Positions 18,320 to 27,112 are shown, numbered from the stretch's first letter. The stretch: 64,000 bases of DNA from Paenibacillus bovis (GCA_007679095.1 VEFU01000014.1:19574-83573); one strand, 5' to 3'. The notes: generated by a model not told the origin, from the letters alone. Program-made: numbers and translations.

Positions 18320-18697
18320 TTACCTATATTCAGTTGCAAAAAAGTATTCACCTTTATGAATCTCGTATATTATTTTATTTGCATGCTCAAGAGATCTATA
18401 TAACTTAGTTCCAGTTTTTAAAGAATTCGTATCAAGATTCTCCACCTTAAATTTAGCATCTGTATCTCGATCCACTATATTTCTCCTGACCTCTCCAATA
18501 AACTCTCCAACTAATGTAGAATCAGCTTTTTCATTTGTAATCCTGTATGATTTATTTTCAACCCTCACAAATTCATATGCCCAAGAAGTCTCTACTACTG
18601 TTATAGGTTCATCCATTGATTTGGGGTTTGGTGTTCCATCACAACCCATTAGTAATAAAGCAAGTATTAAACTCAATAAATACTTCATTAAAACCAC
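18320..18697 (-). CDS. Predicted lipoprotein of unknown function
   Basis: A protein of about 122 residues. A hydrophobic N-terminus ending LLLMGCDG is a good lipobox, so Cys is lipidated and the protein sits on the outer face of the membrane. The remainder is soluble, with no recognised domain. The start may be GTG at 18697 or ATG at 18688; an AAGGAG upstream is close to the first and far from the second. The matrixin gene lies downstream on the same strand, behind a terminator. Confidence 0.7.
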   Translation of the reverse strand: MVLMKYLLSLILALLLMGCDGTPNPKSMDEPITVVETSWAYEFVRVENKSYRITNEKADSTLVGEFIGEVRRNIVDRDTDAKFKVENLDTNSLKTGTKLYRSLEHANKIIYEIHKGEYFFATEYR

Positions 18698-18787
18698 CCC
18701 ACTCCTTTTATCAGATTAGACGTAGAAGTTGTTTCGTTAGTTACAATTACCTTATTTAAAATTCATTGCATATCAATACAACAAAAA

Positions 18788-18819
18788 GCCACTCAAGACT
18801 AATGAAACTCTTGAGTGGC
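18788..18819 (-). terminator. Terminator after the permease remnant
   Basis: GCCACTCAAGA pairs with TCTTGAGTGGC over a 10-base loop; the minus strand continues with TTTTTGTTG. It lies about 80 bases past the nucleoside permease stop. Confidence 0.75.
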
Positions 18820-18896
18820 CTTCTTTACAGAATATCAAGGTATTGCGAAATCCGATCAGTAACATTCAATACGTAGGAAACCGCCTTATAAGCAAT

Positions 18897-19221
18897 TTAT
18901 CTTTTTCCTTTATCATAAATTTCGCCCAATGCTCTCGGAGCCCGGTTCGATTTAGAGAAAAAGATTAATAACAATAGCGTTAACACGTACGACAAAACCA
19001 AAAATAAGGCAGGCAGCTAAAGTAGGGAGGATTCTCCAGTTGCCAAAGATTAATGCAGCAATGGCCAAGAATCCATACCCCATATAAATATTTGAAGAAA
19101 ATTGAGCTGAAATGGAATAGGCAAAACACATGCCATACCAGCTAGACCTGATAAAAGACCAGATATGAGAACAGCAGAAAACCTTATTTTTGATACATCT
19201 ACACCTGCTGCATCAAGATAC
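18897..19221 (-). pseudogene. 3' remnant of a nucleoside ABC transporter permease
   Basis: Read on the minus strand, the sequence encodes DAAGVDVSKIRFSAVLISG and LLSGLAGMA, the typical C-terminal third of a NupQ/YufQ-like permease. After a shift of frame come IAALIFGNW and the natural C-terminus SNRAPRALGEIYDKGKR followed by TAA. At least one frameshift and loss of the 5' two thirds make it a pseudogene. The truncation point faces the outermost island junction, so the gene was probably cut by an old insertion or deletion there. Confidence 0.7.
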
Positions 19222-19277
19222 TATACATAACACTCGAGATCCTTATATTAGAAGTAAAGGGTTTTCAACAAAAACAA

Positions 19278-19332
19278 AAAGAAGCCTCTCACAAGTTTTT
19301 ACAACTCATGAGAAGCTTCTATGTTAGCATTT
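19278..19332 (+). pseudogene. Remnant of an integrase 3' end and its hairpin
   Basis: The frame reads KEASHKFLQLMRSF, matching the last codons of the integrase that ends at 52582 (KEASQKFSELMRSLR), and is followed by ATGTTAGCATTTCAC as in that copy. The stretch also folds into a hairpin (TCTCA/TGAGA arms). It marks the integrase end of an island older than island A, now deleted. Confidence 0.65.
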
Positions 19333-19371
19333 CACACAATAACCCTTATATATCTGGGGAATTAAGCGGAT

Positions 19372-19480
19372 CTCGGACTAAACCCACCACGTCCTGTGGC
19401 AACGTCCGAGTGACTAACATCGTGGATAAAGGAACTTAGGCTAAAGCCGCAACATCCTGTTGCAACGCCTAAGCCACCAC
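19372..19480. repeat. Array of three GC-rich nested hairpins
   Basis: CTCGGAC...GTCCGAG encloses CCAC/GTGG. CTTAGGC...GCCTAAG encloses GCAACA-TCC-TGTTGC. Then CCACATCCATGTGG follows. The three units share a layout but differ in sequence by compensating changes. There is no coding potential. It looks like a REP-like family and lies where the left half of an att junction would be expected. Confidence 0.65.
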
Positions 19481-19490
19481 ATCCATGTGG

Positions 19491-19646
19491 AAGTTACATC
19501 ATGCGGCCCATAAGATGAGAGTGTGTAATATCTTTTACGAGGTGTCCAAAAAGTGCTTTAAATCAAGGTTTCACCAATTTTTAACTGTAATATCTTTAAC
19601 GATAATTTACTGTTTTTCACTGGATTGCGTTAGCAAAATGTTAGCA
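19491..19646. other. Left end of island A (att core copy and integrase arm sites)
   Basis: TTACATCATGCGGCCC copies the groEL 3' end. It is followed by ATAAGATGAGAGTGTGTAAT, the outward arm seen at the other junctions, and at 19629-19646 by GTTAGCA-AAAT-GTTAGCA, the same paired motif found beside the integrase at 52594-52611. Confidence 0.7.
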
Positions 19647-19731
19647 ATATATTGCTTCTTGATAAATTATTTTCATGCATCACGTGTGCTGAATGTATTA
19701 GCAACATATAAAAGTTTATCCAAGCAACATA

Positions 19732-20049
19732 TTATTTTGATGTATAAACCAAAATAGTATTCGTATCAATAACAAGCTTTGTAGAACTGATAAAGTCAAA
19801 TCCTAAGATACCGTCAATATTCAACCCATAATCCATTACTCCTATTTCAACTTGGAAATCCTCTTGGCTAATTTCCCCAAATTGGATTAAATCAAAACTT
19901 TTTACGTAAACGTATTCGACACCACTTACGCATCTAATTGTATCGACAATATCGTTTTCCTCCGGAGCTACACCTATTTGTTCTACCACGTTTGCATCGA
20001 AAATTGTTCCTGCAGATCCTGTGTCCAATAATATGTTATCTAGTATCAA
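19732..20049 (-). CDS. Retropepsin-like aspartic protease, N-terminus uncertain
   Basis: A 105-residue frame with the aspartyl-protease motif LLDTGSAGT and the second conserved block GILGFDFI. These small clan AA proteins are single-lobed and would act as dimers in the cytoplasm. The frame opens at a TTG far from a ribosome site. Just upstream a frame one base off reads AEGKELKEI, which looks like the missing β-strand before the catalytic loop. The gene may therefore be frameshifted or truncated at the 5' end. It directly follows the SEC-C gene. A second, clearly broken relative lies at 23113. Confidence 0.65.
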   Translation of the reverse strand: MILDNILLDTGSAGTIFDANVVEQIGVAPEENDIVDTIRCVSGVEYVYVKSFDLIQFGEISQEDFQVEIGVMDYGLNIDGILGFDFISSTKLVIDTNTILVYTSK

Positions 20050-20073
20050 TTTCTTTAAGTTCTTTTCCTTCAG

Positions 20074-20631
20074 CTATATACCACAGCATTTTTTGTACTT
20101 CTTTCCACTTCCGCACGGACAAGGGTCATTTCTTTTAGGAGTGTCCTCTTGCATTATAATTACACTTCCATTTTTCTCCTGTTCTTCTTTTAGAACTGAC
20201 CTCCCTGCTTCCTTCATCTCTTTATATCGTTTTTTTAATAGTTCCATTGCCTCTCCACTATCTTCTAATGAATCCTTAACAATCTCATCCGCTTGTTTTC
20301 TAGAAATGCCATTGATATCAAGTATCTCATATTTTTTCTTTTTTAATGATAATCTGATAGCAAACTTCGAATCATTCTTCTTGCTTTCCCTATAGATAAG
20401 AATAACATCATCACAGTTACAGCCTGGATTCATGCAATACTGATCATAAATATAATATTTTTCATCATCTGCTTCCGTCCTTAGAACAAGCCCTTTTCTA
20501 TCCCCGAATACCTCATAGTAACTAAAGGTATCTCCACTTAAAATGTCAGATCTTTTCATAAATTTCATTTTCCATCTATCCTTTTTCAGTCTATTAAATA
20601 CACATTCCAAACACGATACACTATTGAACAT
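20074..20631 (-). CDS. SEC-C metal-binding domain protein
   Basis: A protein of about 185 residues. It ends with a complete SEC-C zinc motif, [17 protein letters not shown], as found at the C-terminus of SecA and many stand-alone proteins. The middle holds [11 protein letters not shown], a second cysteine-rich segment. The ATG at 20631 overlaps the upstream stop as TAATG, suggesting translational coupling; ATG codons at 20568 or 20559 are alternatives. The role is unknown; SEC-C motifs bind zinc and mediate contacts with other proteins or ribosomes. It pairs with the DUF6398 gene. Confidence 0.75.
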   Translation of the reverse strand: MFNSVSCLECVFNRLKKDRWKMKFMKRSDILSGDTFSYYEVFGDRKGLVLRTEADDEKYYIYDQYCMNPGCNCDDVILIYRESKKNDSKFAIRLSLKKKKYEILDINGISRKQADEIVKDSLEDSGEAMELLKKRYKEMKEAGRSVLKEEQEKNGSVIIMQEDTPKRNDPCPCGSGKKYKKCCGI

Positions 20632-21473
20632 TATCTGTATGACCAAAACCAATCTTTATATAAATCTATCCATATAAAATTATTTTGTCCTTCATCCAAG
20701 TTGATGCTAGCTAGAGGCAGTATTACCTCCTCTCTTCCCAGCCTGCATTCGACAAGAATTCCATATGTTTCGTCTACTTTCATCTCTTGATCTAACCTGC
20801 GACAGTTGACTTCAAATTCTGCGATTTCTAAAGGACCTACCCCCTCTTCATAAACGGCTGTAAAAGGGAATGTTATATGTCGTACTAGATGTTCATAAAA
20901 ATCCATTAAACTTGTCTCTTGCACTTGGAGTAATTCAAACAAATAACTTTCTTTATATTTTTTACCTTTCTCTAAGCCCTGTATTCCTAATATCTGTGCG
21001 GCTTGAAATTCCCATTCTTCCATTTCAACATGCTTATCATTCAAGAAATCTTGAGGAACGATCAATCCATTTACCATTGTAAGATTATTAAAGGGGCTAT
21101 CTTGATCAACCGACTTTATCGAGAAATTACTATCAAAATAAGTCATATTAAACATATCTCTTATTTTCTTCGATTTTTGAGAAGTAGTACTTTGCTTAGT
21201 ACCAAAATACTCGAATATGTCTTTAGCTGACACATATGGTTGAGTAGATTTATCAAATAAAAAATTAATGGTTCCTAAAGCATGGATCACTGCCGCAGCC
21301 CAGATTTCAATACGGCCAGACAAAAAGGGAACCTCCCTCTTCCTAGCCATTTTGTTTATTAATTTTTTGATTACTTCCTCATATTCATCATTTAAAAATT
21401 TCTTACTAAACTCCATTGTTAACTTTAGCAATTCTGCATTTTTTTCCTCTACTTTTTCATTTGATCTAGTCAT
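20631..21473 (-). CDS. DUF6398-type conserved protein
   Basis: A 280-residue cytoplasmic protein. The N-terminal 120 residues match what I remember as DUF6398: [48 protein letters not shown] and a helix-turn-helix-like [19 protein letters not shown]. The C-terminal half is unrecognised. GAGGTGG precedes the ATG. Its stop overlaps the SEC-C gene start. In other genomes this domain is often annotated beside or fused to SEC-C, which fits the pairing here. No biochemical function is known to me. Confidence 0.75.
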   Translation of the reverse strand: MTRSNEKVEEKNAELLKLTMEFSKKFLNDEYEEVIKKLINKMARKREVPFLSGRIEIWAAAVIHALGTINFLFDKSTQPYVSAKDIFEYFGTKQSTTSQKSKKIRDMFNMTYFDSNFSIKSVDQDSPFNNLTMVNGLIVPQDFLNDKHVEMEEWEFQAAQILGIQGLEKGKKYKESYLFELLQVQETSLMDFYEHLVRHITFPFTAVYEEGVGPLEIAEFEVNCRRLDQEMKVDETYGILVECRLGREEVILPLASINLDEGQNNFIWIDLYKDWFWSYR

Positions 21474-21630
21474 AATCAGCCACCTCTAGTCTAATAATCG
21501 TTCATTTATAAGAATACGTCATCCCATTTGTTACAACAGTCTTTACACCTTTTCGGGTACTTAAAACCGCTTGATTTCCAGATTCTTTGATCTTCTCAAG
21601 TAGTAATAGAACCATCCCTATTACGATCCC

Positions 21631-21818
21631 TTAATTACTCATTTCAGGATTTTGATTACCCTGCTTGATCCATTTCTTCCATTCATTTAAAAATTCCTCT
21701 TCATATTGCTCGGACTCTGTGTGCCAACCCCAAGGGTTCTTCCACCCTGAGCAATAATCGGATCAGCTGCTCTCAATATGATTTTTATTTCTTCAAGAGA
21801 TATTTGATTAATGTCCAA
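21631..21818 (-). pseudogene. Internally deleted RQC-minor-like gene remnant
   Basis: The 5' part encodes LDINQISLEEIKIILRAAD followed by PIIAQGGRT, the start of the RQC-minor-1 family as I recall it (helicase-derived winged-helix DNA-binding domain). Immediately after, another frame gives NPWGWHTESEQYEEEFLNEW and a stop at 21631. Only about 60 codons remain, so a large internal part has been deleted and the frame broken. It follows the small gene ending at 21824 with almost no gap. Confidence 0.55.
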
Positions 21819-21823
21819 TTTAA

Positions 21824-22132
21824 TCAAAACGGCAAGTCCTCCTCATTAATCCAGTCTTCAGAATCACTTGGTTTTTCTTGCTTTACGACTTTTCTTTTTA
21901 TATCTTCTCTGAGAACATGCTTAACTGTTTGGGCCCTACTGAACTTCTCCTCATATAGATCACGAATCCATACTTTTACAGGTGCTTTCCATTTCTGATT
22001 AGGTGCAGGGATATTTTTTATTAAACTCTTTGGTGTCATTCCCAACTCCTTAGCCATTTGTATATCAGCCTCATTCAAACGGCATCTATTTTTAGTCTCT
22101 GCCCAAGCTTGCGAATTCTTATTTGTTGCCAT
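21824..22132 (-). CDS. Small conserved protein preceding the RQC-like remnant
   Basis: A 102-residue hydrophilic protein. A central block reads RLNEADIQMAKELGMTPKSL then KNIPAPNQKWKAPVKVWIR, and the C-terminus is acidic (DSEDWINEEDLPF). The start at 22132 is favoured because GGGAG lies eight bases upstream; a longer frame from 22153 overlaps the previous gene. The K/W-rich block and helical pattern suggest a nucleic-acid-associated role, but I recognise no named family. Confidence 0.65.
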   Translation of the reverse strand: MATNKNSQAWAETKNRCRLNEADIQMAKELGMTPKSLIKNIPAPNQKWKAPVKVWIRDLYEEKFSRAQTVKHVLREDIKRKVVKQEKPSDSEDWINEEDLPF

Positions 22133-22146
22133 CCCTATAACTCCCT

Positions 22147-22899
22147 TTACCATTCTATGAATTCTGGATATTCAGAGGTTGACATCCTTATTTCTGTCAT
22201 GTGACAGTTATATTCTCTTGTTGCCTTTAATACAGCTTCATTTACAGCCTGATACTCTCGACCTTTTTCTGCAATTCTTTTTGCCATAATAGTAATATTT
22301 TTTATTCTCTTCTCCGCTTCCATTTCTATGAATCTACAATTTAATTCATCAAGGTATTGTGTTGCATAATTATCAGCCCAAGAATAATCATGATTCATTA
22401 ATTTAATTACTCGGTTAATTGAAGTTTCTGGTATTGTTTCCTTCATACATTTTGCAATGACAGCCTGAAAGCTACGAACAGTAGCAATGGAAGGATCCCA
22501 AACATTTCGGTAATCATTCAAGGCATAATAATTACCTTTACTTTGTTTTTTTGCATAGAGTCTTATAAAATCATTTAATGCCATTAAAACAAATAGAACT
22601 TCTGGCCATAGAACATTACATGCTAAATATATATTTTTGTCGTTTGCAATTACTGATAATTGCTTCATCTTGTACTCATCTAGTCCATTTTCAACAAACA
22701 TTACTTCACGATGCCCCATTAAAGCATGACGAATATCATAACAAACACCAAGTACCCTTAATCTTGCTCCCTCATAATCTTCCCACTCCCATTCATCACC
22801 TACAATTGCATGCAGTGAATCATAAAGAGTCTCAAAATCATAATAATCTCCGCTTATTGTAACTCCTATATAGTTTGGTGTATTTTTCACTTGAATCAT
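22147..22899 (-). CDS. DUF6904-type conserved protein
   Basis: A 250-residue protein opening IQVKNTPNYIGVTISGDYYD and containing YEGARLRVLGVCYDIRHALMG. I recall this block as the DUF6904 family, which has no assigned function. It is helical, soluble and lacks catalytic motifs I can name. AGAGGG precedes the ATG. It is the first gene of a run on the minus strand (this gene, the small protein, RQC-like remnant, DUF6398, SEC-C, retropepsin), with a terminator-like hairpin just upstream that isolates the group. Confidence 0.7.
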   Translation of the reverse strand: MIQVKNTPNYIGVTISGDYYDFETLYDSLHAIVGDEWEWEDYEGARLRVLGVCYDIRHALMGHREVMFVENGLDEYKMKQLSVIANDKNIYLACNVLWPEVLFVLMALNDFIRLYAKKQSKGNYYALNDYRNVWDPSIATVRSFQAVIAKCMKETIPETSINRVIKLMNHDYSWADNYATQYLDELNCRFIEMEAEKRIKNITIMAKRIAEKGREYQAVNEAVLKATREYNCHMTEIRMSTSEYPEFIEW

Positions 22900-23011
22900 A
22901 ATTAATCCCTCTTCTATTTTTATCTATTAAATTAATAACAAGACTTCAAATTAATTTTACTTTGTTTTAGTCATCGATAAAAGTCCTGTATCTTTTTTTT
23001 CCGTTAATTTA

Positions 23012-23056
23012 AAAAATCCCAATTTCTCATTTTTAGTCTTAGAGAATGGGATTTTT
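23012..23056 (-). terminator. Terminator after the broken retropepsin gene
   Basis: AAAAATCCCA pairs with TGGGATTTTT with an inner TCTC/GAGA extension. Confidence 0.75.
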
Positions 23057-23112
23057 ATAGTAGATCGAATTACATTATTCTTATAGATAAGCATGTTAAA
23101 TGCTCGGCTTCT

Positions 23113-23513
23113 CTAGACTAGATTCTTAGTTTTGTTATTTGATGGATACAACTCTAACTTGTCCATATCAACTATAAAATTGTATGTCATTAAAATATCC
23201 ATCCCTAGTAGTCCATTATGGACTTTTGGAAGAACTCCGACATCAATTTCAATATTCTCTATATTAAATGTATCAATTTGACTTCCATTCATTATCTTAG
23301 TATAAAAAAGAACAGAGCCTCCTATTCCATATGCTTCATAGATAGCATCACCATTTTCATACATTACTCCTATATCTTCTAGTATATCTGGGCTAATAAC
23401 CCCGTATGAGAGGAACCAGTATCAATAATCATATCATCGATTTTAAGCCAGTTCTCTCGAAAAGTAACGCTGATTGATGTTGTAATAAGTTGTCCATCGA
23501 ATGATATTTTCAT
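23113..23513 (-). pseudogene. Frameshifted retropepsin-like aspartic protease
   Basis: From the ATG at 23513 the frame reads MKISFDGQLITTSISVTF and then MIIDTGSSHT, the catalytic motif of a retropepsin-like protein. Near 23400 the frame must shift to continue as ISPDILEDIGVMYENGD, GLLGMDILM and the natural C-terminus. The second frame alone gives 83 residues without the catalytic Asp. One indel around 23395-23405 explains this. Its start codon overlaps the preceding gene by one base. Confidence 0.7.
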
Positions 23514-23763
23514 TATATTCGTCTCACTCTCACGAGTGGATCTTTACGAATATGAACAATACATTTCTCGTTCGATGTATGGTAAACAATGTTGCCTGGC
23601 TTTACTTTAAAAAACTCTATATTAGCATCTTCATCTGGAATGGAACGAATAGGTGCAACTTCATCAATAATTTTTTTATCATCTTCCTCATGATAATTAA
23701 GGATTGATAGTAAAACAAACTGATCAGGAAATAATCTTCTTACTTCTTGCCCTTCATATTCAT
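23513..23763 (-). pseudogene. Frameshifted partner gene of the retropepsin
   Basis: The body reads EGQEVRRLFPDQFVLLSIL, then DDKKIIDEVAPIRSI, and ends DPLVRVRRI before a stop overlapping the retropepsin ATG. The only well-placed ATG (23763, after GGGAGG) is out of frame by one base and gives just seven codons. Adding one T would restore M-N-Y-E-G-Q. I recall this small protein as a regular upstream partner of clan AA proteases in Firmicutes. Both genes of the pair are therefore broken. Confidence 0.65.
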
Positions 23764-23905
23764 TCCTCCCTTTTCCTTTATTCTAAGTTATAACTTATAG
23801 AATATATCATCATACAAGCAGTGAATTTTGAGGCAATTATGGACAGTTAAAGATACTCTAATAATGAAATGACCGGAAAAGTATATCTACTAAAACAAAA
23901 GACAT

Positions 23906-23953
23906 AAAAAAGAAGCTCCTCAAAAGTTTACTCAACTCATGAGAAGCCTCTTC
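23906..23953 (+). pseudogene. Integrase 3' remnant at the right end of island A
   Basis: The frame reads KEAPQKFTQLMRSL, again matching the last codons of the integrase ending at 52582, with the same hairpin. The rest of the gene is missing. GTTAGCA follows at 23979-23985. Confidence 0.65.
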
Positions 23954-23989
23954 TTTATTAATTTTATACGAACAAAATGTTAGCAAACT

Positions 23990-24192
23990 ACTCTCATCTT
24001 ACATCAAAACCCACTCATATCAAGGGTTGAGACGGCTTATTACATCATTCCGCCCGTAAGTTGAGAGTGTGTAATATCGTTAACGTGGGGTGAAATAAGT
24101 GCGGTAAATCAACGTTTTGGATATTAGTAGCTGTAACATCTTTAATATTGATTTACCGTTTTTCATGGGATTGCGTTAGCAAATTGTTAGCA
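23990..24192. other. Island A/B junction with full att structure
   Basis: CTCTCATCTTAC (start 23990) and CGTAAGTTGAGAG (24055-24067) are inverted arms flanking a core that ends TTATTACATCATTCCGCCC. About 60 bases here (23996-24056) are almost identical to 52619-52681 at groEL. Further right, GGTAAATCAACG and GATTTACC form an inverted repeat, and GTTAGCA-AATT-GTTAGCA lies at 24175-24192. This is the best-preserved att-like site. Confidence 0.75.
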
Positions 24193-24317
24193 TTTTGCTC
24201 TGCTTATATCTTAACACAAACAGAATATATGTTCACAATCAGTCTTCAAACTTTTTTTATTTATTCCATATCTCTTTGACACCGAGAATAACATTTAATC
24301 AGCTTTTTCTCCTTTTA

Positions 24318-24581
24318 TCATACCTTACTTGGAATATCTTTTTTTAGACGTTTATACTTAGATTTTAATGTCCTTGCAATAAACATTGAAATAGCATATA
24401 AAACAGTATAAAAAATTAATTGTTTAATAAAACCAACAAAAAGTACCTTTTCAGCTCCAGCAAACATTTGTCTATCATAAAAATATGCTAGATCGCTAAT
24501 TAATGCGGCAATAAAAAGAAAGTAAACCAATGTAAAAAAGACTTGTAATAATATCCCTAAATAATATTTACCTTTCCCCAT
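24318..24581 (-). CDS. Small membrane protein
   Basis: An 87-residue protein with two clear transmembrane helices (about residues 8-30 and 46-68) and a basic C-terminus (KSKYKRLKKDIPSKV). AAGGA precedes the ATG. No family recognised. An IS3-family element lies immediately upstream, so its original promoter may have been altered. Confidence 0.6.
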   Translation of the reverse strand: MGKGKYYLGILLQVFFTLVYFLFIAALISDLAYFYDRQMFAGAEKVLFVGFIKQLIFYTVLYAISMFIARTLKSKYKRLKKDIPSKV

Positions 24582-24690
24582 AATAGATCAGTCCTTCTAT
24601 GCTAAGAATAATGCTTCTAAAAAGAATCATATAATATCTTATTCTCACCCCTACTTAACTCAAACGCTAAATTGGTATGTCAACACTAAA

Positions 24691-25548
24691 TCAAACAACA
24701 TTTTTAAGGGATGAAATTCTATATTCTACTGGACTTAAATAGCCAAGTGAACTGTGCATACGGATATTGTTGTACCAATTTACATAATCGAAAAGTTCAA
24801 GAGATAGTTGTTCAAGGGTTTGAAAATGTCTGCCGTTAATTAATTCAGTTTTTAAAATCTTAAATGTAGCTTCTGCCACCGCATTATCATAGGGATTTCC
24901 TTTATCACTTAAAGAGCGTTTAATCTGAAATTTACTTAATAACTCATCGATTTCAACGTTTTTAAACTCAGATCCTCGATCGGTATGAAACATTTTAATT
25001 TTCCCTAATGGTTGCTTGATCGACTTGAAGGCACGTTGAACTAGAGCTGCGTCTTTACGCTTTCCAGCGCTATAACCAACTACTTCTCGATTATATAAAT
25101 CTAGTAAAAAACAAACGTAATTCCATTCACTTCCTACTCTTACATACGTTAAATCACTAACTAAAATGGTCATTTCTTTATCAACTTGAAATTCACGATT
25201 TAGCACGTTTTGAACAGACTCTTCATTTGGTGGTGATGTCATTGGCTTATAGGATGGTTGTGCATATGTAGATTGAATCCCCAACTCATCCATTAATCGA
25301 CCAATACGGCGTCTAGAAGCTGTTAAACCCAACTTAGCCAGGCCTTTTTTTATCTTTCGAGTGCCGTATACCCGGCGATTGTTATTAAATATTTCTAGGA
25401 TTTTCTCTTTTAACACTTTCTCTTCTTCCATCTTTTCTTGTTCATTTTGAGCTGCTACTTTTGTATCGTAATAAAAGGTGCTACGGGAGATTTGTAGGAC
25501 TTCGCACATTGCTGATACTGAATATTTATGACTGTTTCTCTTTATCAC
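24691..25548 (-). CDS. IS3-family transposase OrfB (DDE integrase core)
   Basis: A 285-residue catalytic subunit. It has an N-terminal HTH_21-like region (EIFNNNRRVYGTRKI) and an rve/DDE core with Asp in LVSDLTYV, Asp in FHTDRGSEF, and the third acidic residue in NAVAEATFKIL. It ends with LGYLSPVEY as usual. It is normally made as an OrfAB fusion by -1 frameshifting; its frame is open upstream of the listed start and overlaps the end of orfA. It cuts and joins the IS ends. Confidence 0.9.
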   Translation of the reverse strand: MIKRNSHKYSVSAMCEVLQISRSTFYYDTKVAAQNEQEKMEEEKVLKEKILEIFNNNRRVYGTRKIKKGLAKLGLTASRRRIGRLMDELGIQSTYAQPSYKPMTSPPNEESVQNVLNREFQVDKEMTILVSDLTYVRVGSEWNYVCFLLDLYNREVVGYSAGKRKDAALVQRAFKSIKQPLGKIKMFHTDRGSEFKNVEIDELLSKFQIKRSLSDKGNPYDNAVAEATFKILKTELINGRHFQTLEQLSLELFDYVNWYNNIRMHSSLGYLSPVEYRISSLKNVV

Positions 25549-25550
25549 AT

Positions 25551-25832
25551 CTATTTTCGTCCCATGATCAGCGCGGCTTGCTTTAAAATATCGACTTCCA
25601 TTTCTAACTGCTTATTTCTTTTTCTTAATTCAATTAATTCTTGCTCCTCTGGAGTACGGTTATCCTTTGCTTTAAAGGATCCAGACTGTTGAAACTGAGC
25701 AATCCATCTGTCTAATGCAGAGGGAGTTAATTCATATTCGTCCACGATGGATTGGCGGGTTTTTCCGCTTTCATATAATGCAACCACTTGTTTTTTAAAC
25801 TCGGTTGAAAAGGTTCGTCTTTTTTTAGGCAT
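25551..25832 (-). CDS. IS3-family transposase OrfA
   Basis: A 93-residue HTH protein (RRTFSTEFKKQVVALYESGK, then LTPSALDRWIAQF) with a C-terminal leucine-zipper-like helix. It binds the terminal repeats and pairs with OrfB. It is intact and directly upstream of orfB. Confidence 0.9.
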   Translation of the reverse strand: MPKKRRTFSTEFKKQVVALYESGKTRQSIVDEYELTPSALDRWIAQFQQSGSFKAKDNRTPEEQELIELRKRNKQLEMEVDILKQAALIMGRK

Positions 25833-25982
25833 GGTAGATTCTCCTCACTTATTGTGTATTATTCTACTAGCCCTTATCTTTATTGTCTAACTAAGTGTAA
25901 CCTATCCAAATCAACTAAAGCTGTAACTGAGACATTTGAATCCACGTTTATTTAAACTAGTTCTATATAATTCTTTTATTAA

Positions 25983-26732
25983 TTAATTACTAAATAAATT
26001 TATAAATTGGTGATATTGATTAGATACAGCCATTTCATAAGCAGATTTTGTTCCATATTCGCCTTCCAAATAAGGGTCAGCACCATTATCAAACAAATAC
26101 GAAACTACTTTAGGACTATTCGTCCAAACAGCTTGAGCTAAAATTGTATATCCATTAACCAATACTGTATTTGGATCTACTCCTGCATTTATTAATTCAT
26201 CTAACTTCTTAATGTCGTCATTTTGAATTGCTTCTGATAGAACATTTCTTATGTCACTTTCAGATGGATATTTTTGTCTTAATAAAGCATACTGGTAATT
26301 TTCTTCTGAAATTCTTTCAGCAACGACGTATTCATGAATACCCGTAGAAGCCAATATTTCTTCGGTTACTTTATCTTCTATATTTGCAACAATAGAAAAT
26401 CGGTCCTCATCGATAAATGTGATTTCTAATTCAAATTTATTTCCATCATCAAAAATGAAAGTTATGTTATAAGGGGATTCACTCCAATCCACTCGATATT
26501 CTGCATACATTACTCCATTAGGTGCATTCCTAGGTAATATAAATTGAACTGTATTATCTTCCATAAATGAAAATATTAATCCCATATCTCCTGTCTCTAA
26601 ACTATAATTTGCCCAATATCCTTTCAGCAATTGTTTAGGATCACTAGGTTCAAATGATACCTTTTCTAAGGAGTTATTTATTTCATTAACTTTATGTTTA
26701 TTATGTACACCGTATGATGTTAGTATAGTTCC
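25983..26732 (-). pseudogene. Ankyrin-repeat protein truncated at the 5' side by an IS
   Basis: At least 215 residues are readable. A β-rich N-terminal domain (KGYWANYSLETGDMGLIF...) is followed by two or three ankyrin repeats (LDELINAGVDPNTVLVNGYT, then KVVSYLFDNGADPYLEGEYG). The frame stays open upstream of the listed TTG (26630) all the way to about 26732, where the second IS begins, so the true start is lost. The missing N-terminus may be the membrane-helix frame on the far side of the IS (28029-28244). Confidence 0.7.
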
Positions 26733-26786
26733 ATGGACACAGCTTAGTTAAGTCGCTACAATCATTAACTAAGGAGGATGTGTCCT

Positions 26787-27053
26787 ATGAAGCAAAGAAA
26801 TTTTAATGATGATTTCAAAAAAACAGTAGTTGACCTATATCATTCTGGCAGTTCAGTGAAAGACTTAAGCAGCGAATATGGCGTATCAGAAGTAACTATC
26901 TATAAATGGATTAAGCACTTTACTCCTATTGAAGGGCCTCAGGGTAAGGAGATCACTCCGAAAGAAATTGATGCCATTCAAAAGGAAAACCTTCGACTTA
27001 AACAGGAGCTCGAAATTTTAAAAAAGGCTATGGCCATATTCGCAAGAAAGTAA
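26787..27053 (+). CDS. IS3-family transposase OrfA
   Basis: An 88-residue HTH protein (FNDDFKKTVVDLYHSGSS, then SEVTIYKWIKHF) with a C-terminal zipper. AAGGAGG precedes the ATG at 26787. A slippery AAAAAAG at 27020-27026 near its end would let ribosomes shift -1 into orfB to make the transposase fusion, as is known for this family. Confidence 0.9.
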   Translation: MKQRNFNDDFKKTVVDLYHSGSSVKDLSSEYGVSEVTIYKWIKHFTPIEGPQGKEITPKEIDAIQKENLRLKQELEILKKAMAIFARK

Positions 27054-27112
27054 GTGACGCTGAACTTACAGAATTCATTGAAGAACATAAAGTCGATTAC
27101 CCAGTTAAGAAA

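Larger units (their letters stand above)
19491..24056. mobile_element. Island A, integrated at the groEL 3' end
   Basis: A 4.6-kb segment bounded on both sides by copies of the groEL terminus. It keeps an integrase 3' remnant at its right end but no complete integrase. Cargo: DUF6904, a small protein, an RQC-type remnant, DUF6398, SEC-C and two retropepsin-like genes, several of them broken. It is the oldest complete layer in the stack. Confidence 0.65.
24673..25908 (-). mobile_element. IS3-family (IS150-like) insertion sequence
   Basis: A 1,236-bp element with imperfect terminal inverted repeats (TGGTATGTCAACACTAAATC and TGGATAGGTTACACTTAGTT) and the direct repeat AAT on each side as a 3-bp target duplication. 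It carries orfA and orfB with intact motifs, so it looks complete and recent. Confidence 0.85.

Noticed and set aside
19485..19757. A 90-codon plus-strand frame across the left end of island A
   Set aside because: It overlaps the att core and integrase arm sites, which recur as non-coding sequence at the other junctions; no ribosome site.
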